Positions 6,608 through 9,218 of a stretch of DNA of 9,218 bases are shown here, piece after piece (within the stretch, counting starts at the first letter, position 1; each line of letters starts with the position of its first letter). The position numbers and the translations under genes were made by a program. Source of the stretch: Pseudomonadota bacterium (lineage in GTDB: Bacteria; Pseudomonadota; Alphaproteobacteria; Sphingomonadales; SMXR01); assembly GCA_022571175.1 (NCBI GenBank), contig JACZYI010000061.1, forward strand, positions 1 to 9,218. The letters run 5' to 3'. The notes beneath the pieces were generated by a model. That model had not been told where the DNA came from, ran no database searches, and worked only from the letters and a program-made list of their open reading frames with translations.

Positions 6608-7117
6608 TCAGGCCTCACCAACGGTGTCCAACAGCGCAGCTTCAATCGCTTCGCGTGGTGATTTTCCGGCCCAGATGACGAACTGGAAAACGGGGAAAAA
6701 TCGCTCACATTCCGCGATGGCAGTCTGGATGACCGATTGACACAAGCCCTCGTCCACACCCTCTGCATCATCCCGGACAAAAGAAGCATGGCGATACATG
6801 ATGATACCTTCATCAAGCCAGGTTTCAAAATGACCGATCCACAGACGCTCATTGATGCGGGCCAGCGTTTCATAAATGGGTTTTCTTCGAGCTTCGGGAA
6901 TTCGTACGTCAAACATGCAAGCGGCCTGAAGAACACGACCTTCCTCTCGCCAATAGAAGCGCAATTGATAATCGCACCACTGACCCTGCAAGGCAGCGCT
7001 GATTTCCTCTTCGCCCACGCGTTCATAGGCCCAGCCGTTCGCGCCCATCATATTTTCGATCATGTCGAGAGGGTTCGGAAGGTTCAAATGTCCATTATTC
7101 ATCTCAATTTGTGTCAT
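6608..7117 (-). CDS. YbjN domain-containing protein
   Basis: Small cytoplasmic protein (169 aa) of the YbjN family. Its biochemical role is unknown; the fold resembles type III secretion chaperones and some members affect motility and stress phenotypes. Visible family features are the N-terminal NPLDMIENMMGANGWAYER (15-33), the beta-rich middle with QLRFYWREEGRVLQAACMFD, and IGHFETWLDEGIIMYRHA near residues 93-110. There is no signal peptide or membrane segment. The start is ATG 7117 because GGGAGGGG stands four bases upstream on the minus strand; an in-frame GTG at 7147 has no such site. Position between ubiK and proC is, to my knowledge, conserved in many Alphaproteobacteria. The family call is by recognition only. 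Confidence 0.82.
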   Translation of the reverse strand: MTQIEMNNGHLNLPNPLDMIENMMGANGWAYERVGEEEISAALQGQWCDYQLRFYWREEGRVLQAACMFDVRIPEARRKPIYETLARINERLWIGHFETWLDEGIIMYRHASFVRDDAEGVDEGLCQSVIQTAIAECERFFPVFQFVIWAGKSPREAIEAALLDTVGEA

Positions 7118-7143
7118 GTCCCCTCCCGTAATATGACTTATGA

Positions 7144-7184
7144 CCACAACATGAGGGCGTCACTTGGATATCCCCCACAACATG
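7144..7184. repeat. 10-bp direct repeat CCACAACATG, 31 bp apart
   Basis: CCACAACATG occurs at 7144-7153 and again at 7175-7184. The 31-bp period is close to three helical turns, so both copies face the same side of the DNA. They lie 27-67 bp upstream of the YbjN gene's ATG, where an operator would be expected. The regulator is unknown. Confidence 0.5.
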
Positions 7185-7243
7185 TAGCCTGCCATTCTCC
7201 GAGTCCGAGAGCAAGAACAGAATTTGAAAAGGGGTATATTTCT

Positions 7244-7252
7244 TGTGGATAA
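7244..7252 (-). promoter_or_regulatory. Perfect DnaA box (TTATCCACA)
   Basis: The plus strand reads TGTGGATAA, the exact complement of the consensus TTATCCACA. It stands alone in the ubiK-ybjN gap, so it may be a regulatory or titration site, or chance. Confidence 0.4.
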
Positions 7253-7282
7253 CTCTGGCTGCGTGACGAGCATAGCCGGAGT
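7252..7282. repeat. Stem-loop, 9-bp arms and 13-nt loop
   Basis: ACTCTGGCT (7252-7260) pairs with AGCCGGAGT (7274-7282), with one U-G wobble if read as plus-strand RNA. On the minus-strand transcript, the expected one here, that position becomes a C-A mismatch. No T-run follows on either strand, so it is not an intrinsic terminator. It abuts the DnaA box. Confidence 0.4.
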
Positions 7283-7316
7283 CAGTGATAGCGGAAAAGG
7301 GGTGTTTTTGGGGGTA

Positions 7317-7586
7317 TTAGTCCTTTGCGGTGGCTTTTTTTGATCCAAGTTGCGCTTCAATCGCTTCAATTCGTTTTTTGAGCTCGTCATTTTCGGCCCG
7401 CGCTTTTTGCGCCATATCGCGCACAACCTCAAAATCCTCGCGAGGCACCAAATCCATTTCACTGGCGACACGCTCAACTCTGGCTTTGATGCTGCCTTCA
7501 ATTTCCTTGCGCATGGCATCGAGCGTACCGAGTGCGCCAGACGCCAGTTTACTCAAATCATCCAGAAGTGGATTTTCGGTTTGCAT
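7317..7586 (-). CDS. ubiK: UbiK-family accessory factor (BMFP domain)
   Basis: Small coiled-coil protein of 89 aa. In E. coli UbiK assists aerobic ubiquinone synthesis by binding UbiJ and lipids in the Ubi complex; the family was earlier described as membrane fusogenic (BMFP, DUF526). The pattern is typical: an amphipathic N-terminal helix with LDDLSKLASGALGTLDAM, the central EIEGSIKARVERVASEMDLV, the hallmark VPREDFEVV, and a C-terminal heptad coiled coil (KARAENDELKKRIEAIEAQL) ending in a Lys-rich tail. ATG 7586 is chosen because GGAGGGTGAG stands just upstream on the minus strand; the frame extends to 7655 but that part lacks family character. It is divergent from lgt. The family call is firm; function in this organism is by analogy. 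Confidence 0.88.
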   Translation of the reverse strand: MQTENPLLDDLSKLASGALGTLDAMRKEIEGSIKARVERVASEMDLVPREDFEVVRDMAQKARAENDELKKRIEAIEAQLGSKKATAKD

Positions 7587-7758
7587 GGTCTCACCCTCCA
7601 TATGTGGTGTAAAGTATGGGCATATTTTGGGACTATGAAAAGGAAAAACGGTCAAATATATCCGGGGTCAAACCAGGAGATATTGCGGATCACATCGCTT
7701 GACAAACTTTGAACCTCGCGCATGATCCACCGCTGGGCGCAGAACATGGGGAAAATAT
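7587..7758. promoter_or_regulatory. Divergent ubiK-lgt intergenic region
   Basis: 172 bp between the start codons of ubiK (minus) and lgt (plus). It must hold promoters for both directions. The lgt side has the pair listed separately; the ubiK side has only weak matches. No other structured element is seen. Confidence 0.6.
7699..7726 (+). promoter_or_regulatory. Putative sigma70 promoter for lgt
   Basis: A perfect TTGACA (7699-7704), a 16-bp spacer and CATGAT (7721-7726, a 4/6 match to the -10). Transcription would start near 7733, about 25 nt before the lgt ATG, and would cover lgt and the following methyltransferase frame. Confidence 0.45.
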
Positions 7759-8586
7759 ATGATGCTGATGTCAGAGTTCGTTGGGCTACCTTATCACAAT
7801 ATTGACCCGGAACTGTTCCGCTGGGGGTGGCTGGTCATCCGCTGGTATTCGCTGGCCTATATCGCGGGCATTTTTATCGGCTGGTGGTATCTGGTAAAAC
7901 TGTCCACCAAGCCCGGCGCGCCTATGAATAAACACCAGGCCGATGATTTTATCCTGTGGGTAACATTTGGCATCATTCTGGGTGGTCGCCTGGGATATGT
8001 GCTTTTTTACCGACCCGATTTTTATTTGGAAAACCCAAGCGCTATCCTCAGCCTCTGGGACGGAGGCATGGCCTTTCACGGCGGGCTGTTGGGGGTCATG
8101 GTTGCGGCTATTCTCTTCACCCGTCGCAACAAAATTGATCTCTATTCTTTTTCAGACCGCATGGCGTGTGTGGCGCCTATCGGGCTCTTTTTTGGGCGCA
8201 TTGCCAATTTTATAAATGGTGAACTTTGGGGCGCACCAAGCACCTTGCCCTGGGCCATGTATTTCCCGGGCGCCGGGGATGAGCCTCGCCATCCATCACA
8301 AATCTATGAAATGCTGCTTGAGGGTGTGGTGCTTTTTCTGATTTTAAATTACCTGCTTCTGAAAACCCGCGCAGCCAGAATGCCGGGTATGGTGGCGGGC
8401 TCCTTTTTTACGCTTTACGCACTCTTCAGATATCTGGTCGAGTTTGTGCGCGAACCCGATGCCCACCTCGGACGATTCGGCGATGTGATTTCTATGGGGC
8501 AAATCCTGTCTCTGCCAATGATGGCCTTTGGTCTTTATCTGATTTTCCGGGCCATCAAACGGGATAAGGAAGTACAATCAAGTTAG
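7759..8586 (+). CDS. lgt: Prolipoprotein diacylglyceryl transferase
   Basis: Inner-membrane enzyme that moves diacylglycerol from phosphatidylglycerol to the lipobox cysteine of prolipoproteins, the first step of lipoprotein maturation. It has 275 aa with about seven hydrophobic segments. Family features: IRWYSLAYIAG (27-37); GGRLGYVLFY (75-84); AFHGGLLG (105-112), with His107 matching the essential His103 region of E. coli; the Lgt signature GRIANFINGELWG (146-158), with Arg147 matching Arg143; RHPSQIYE (177-184); and FRYLVEFVREPD (223-234), which holds the other conserved arginines. ATG 7759 has GGGGA (7748-7752) at fair spacing; the next codon is also ATG and could serve instead. The lipid substrate is downstream of PgsA, also in this window. 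The methyltransferase frame begins four bases after the stop. Confidence 0.96.
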   Translation: MMLMSEFVGLPYHNIDPELFRWGWLVIRWYSLAYIAGIFIGWWYLVKLSTKPGAPMNKHQADDFILWVTFGIILGGRLGYVLFYRPDFYLENPSAILSLWDGGMAFHGGLLGVMVAAILFTRRNKIDLYSFSDRMACVAPIGLFFGRIANFINGELWGAPSTLPWAMYFPGAGDEPRHPSQIYEMLLEGVVLFLILNYLLLKTRAARMPGMVAGSFFTLYALFRYLVEFVREPDAHLGRFGDVISMGQILSLPMMAFGLYLIFRAIKRDKEVQSS

Positions 8587-8590
8587 GCCC

Positions 8591-9218
8591 ATGACATCGC
8601 TCAAGGAAAACATCATCCACCAAATCGAGACTCAAGGGCCACTAACAGTCGCTGAATATATGGATTTTTGTCTGACCGACCCTGCCCAGGGCTATTACAC
8701 CACACGCGATCCTTTGGGTATGGAGGGCGATTTTATCACCGCCCCTGAAATCAGCCAGATGTTTGGTGAACTGCTCGGACTTTGGATGGCAGATCGCTGG
8801 CAACAAATGGGGGCACCAGCGTCGGTTATTGTGGCGGAGCTTGGGCCCGGTCGGGGCACATTGATGGCAGACGCCCTGAGGGCTTCCAAGGTTGTGCCCG
8901 GATTCCGGGATGCCCTGGAGGTGCATTTTATTGAGGTGAGCCCCATCCTCCGTGCCAGTCAGGCCAATATGGTCGAAGGCCTGAAAAAGGTCGTTTCCCT
9001 GGCAGAAAAGAAAAGAGTAAACATTTGCATCGAGCCGCTCAATACTCGGGTAGATTTTAAAATGAAAGGACATCCCGGCTATCAATGCGACACCGTGGAA
9101 TGGGCCGTCGATGTATGCGACCGAATCGGCTCTTCTGGAGTGAAAATGTTATTCGATATTTATCATGTCCAGATCATGCAAGGAGATGTAATAACGCTCA
9201 TTAAACAATCAAAAGATT
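8591..9218 (+). CDS. Chimeric frame: MidA-type SAM methyltransferase N-terminus joined to TIM-barrel isomerase (3' end outside window)
   Basis: The frame is open from ATG 8591 to the window edge (209 codons). Residues 1 to about 125 are the start of a MidA/COG1565 class I methyltransferase: GPLTVAEYMDFCLTDPAQGYY (positions 16-36), GDFITAPEISQMFGELLGLW (46-65), the SAM-binding VAELGPGRGTLMAD (81-94) and HFIEVSPILRASQ (112-124). MidA proteins methylate NDUFS2 of complex I in mitochondria; bacterial targets are less clear. A midA-like gene after lgt is normal in Alphaproteobacteria. The expected continuation (a NEFFDALP-like motif) is missing. From about residue 126-135 the sequence is instead the middle of a hydroxypyruvate-isomerase-like protein. 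Neither domain is complete: the Rossmann fold stops after its second strand region and the barrel lacks its N-terminal half. A functional bifunctional enzyme is therefore unlikely. Confidence 0.75.
   Translation, partial: MTSLKENIIHQIETQGPLTVAEYMDFCLTDPAQGYYTTRDPLGMEGDFITAPEISQMFGELLGLWMADRWQQMGAPASVIVAELGPGRGTLMADALRASKVVPGFRDALEVHFIEVSPILRASQANMVEGLKKVVSLAEKKRVNICIEPLNTRVDFKMKGHPGYQCDTVEWAVDVCDRIGSSGVKMLFDIYHVQIMQGDVITLIKQSKD
8966..9218 (+). other. Hydroxypyruvate isomerase-like TIM-barrel segment, internal fragment
   Basis: This segment is in frame with the upstream methyltransferase start. It reads as the central part of a xylose isomerase-like TIM barrel of the Hyi group: LKKVVSLAEKK, then NICIEPLNTRVD with the metal-binding, catalytic-type Glu148, HPGYQCDTVEWAVDV, and VKMLFDIYHVQIMQGDV with the metal-binding Asp189 and conserved His192. 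This family typically converts hydroxypyruvate to tartronate semialdehyde, or acts on related sugars. About 240 nt are present; the N-terminal half is absent and the C-terminus lies beyond the window. GC is about 42% for 9001-9218 against about 59% for 8761-8940 (hand counts), and AGA, ATA, TTA and GTA codons appear. This suggests a different source from the DNA to its left. Confidence 0.7.

Larger units (their letters stand above)
7118..7316. other. 199-bp ubiK-ybjN intergenic region
   Basis: Leader region of the YbjN-domain gene. It holds a 10-bp direct repeat (7144-7153 and 7175-7184), a perfect DnaA box on the minus strand (7244-7252) and a 9-bp stem-loop (7252-7282). I see no clear rho-independent terminator for ubiK and no promoter I would defend. 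Confidence 0.5.

Noticed and set aside
7350..7712. 120-codon plus-strand frame over ubiK and the lgt leader
   Set aside because: Antisense to ubiK, with low-information composition; UbiK family motifs on the other strand explain the open frame.
8642..9085. 147-codon open frame on the minus strand opposite the methyltransferase frame
   Set aside because: It is antisense to clear MidA and barrel coding sequence, crosses the join, and has no protein-family character.
1..9218. Searched by eye for CRISPR arrays, tRNA genes, transposases, toxin-antitoxin pairs and phage or defence genes
   Set aside because: None seen; apart from the right-end join, the genes are ordinary housekeeping genes.

Overview
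The window is a stretch of alphaproteobacterial housekeeping DNA, with a foreign-looking join in its last 250 bases. The class assignment is an inference. It rests on the gene order (pteridine reductase-like SDR, folB, uvrC, pgsA, moaD, moaE; and ubiK, ybjN, proC beside lgt and a midA-like methyltransferase), on a full CtrA-type TTAA-N7-TTAAC site after folB, and on similarity of the proteins as I know the families. I cannot name the genus.

Left block (+ strand, 1-2038): the 3' part of a CaCA-family Ca2+/Na+ antiporter, then a TTG-started pteridine reductase-like SDR, then folB (dihydroneopterin aldolase). The genes are tightly coupled: the antiporter stop lies inside the next gene's Shine-Dalgarno sequence, and SDR and folB overlap by ATGA. 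The SDR and FolB form a small pterin/folate unit.

The 2039-2476 gap is the longest noncoding stretch and the richest in signals. It holds a CtrA-type box, a sigma70-like promoter, a perfect 8-bp inverted repeat just downstream of that promoter, and a tandem pair of DnaA-box-like 9-mers next to AT-rich DNA. It could be a cell-cycle-linked control region for uvrC or, less likely, a replication origin.

Middle block (+ strand, 2477-5704): uvrC (excinuclease subunit C, with FeS cysteines and nuclease residues intact), pgsA (phosphatidylglycerophosphate synthase), and moaD and moaE (the two molybdopterin synthase subunits). moaE ends directly against the stop codon of the convergent proC, with no base between them.

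Right block: on the minus strand, ubiK (7586-7317), a YbjN-domain gene (7117-6608) and proC (6562-5705) follow one another. Divergently, on the plus strand, lgt (prolipoprotein diacylglyceryl transferase) is followed four bases later by a MidA-type SAM methyltransferase gene.

That last frame starts as a normal MidA N-terminus. From about residue 126-135 it continues, in frame, as the middle of a hydroxypyruvate-isomerase-like TIM-barrel protein. GC content falls from about 59% to about 42% (hand count) and codon usage changes. Both domains are cut in mid-fold, so this looks more like a chimeric join or a recent rearrangement than a working fusion. It is the main anomaly of the window.
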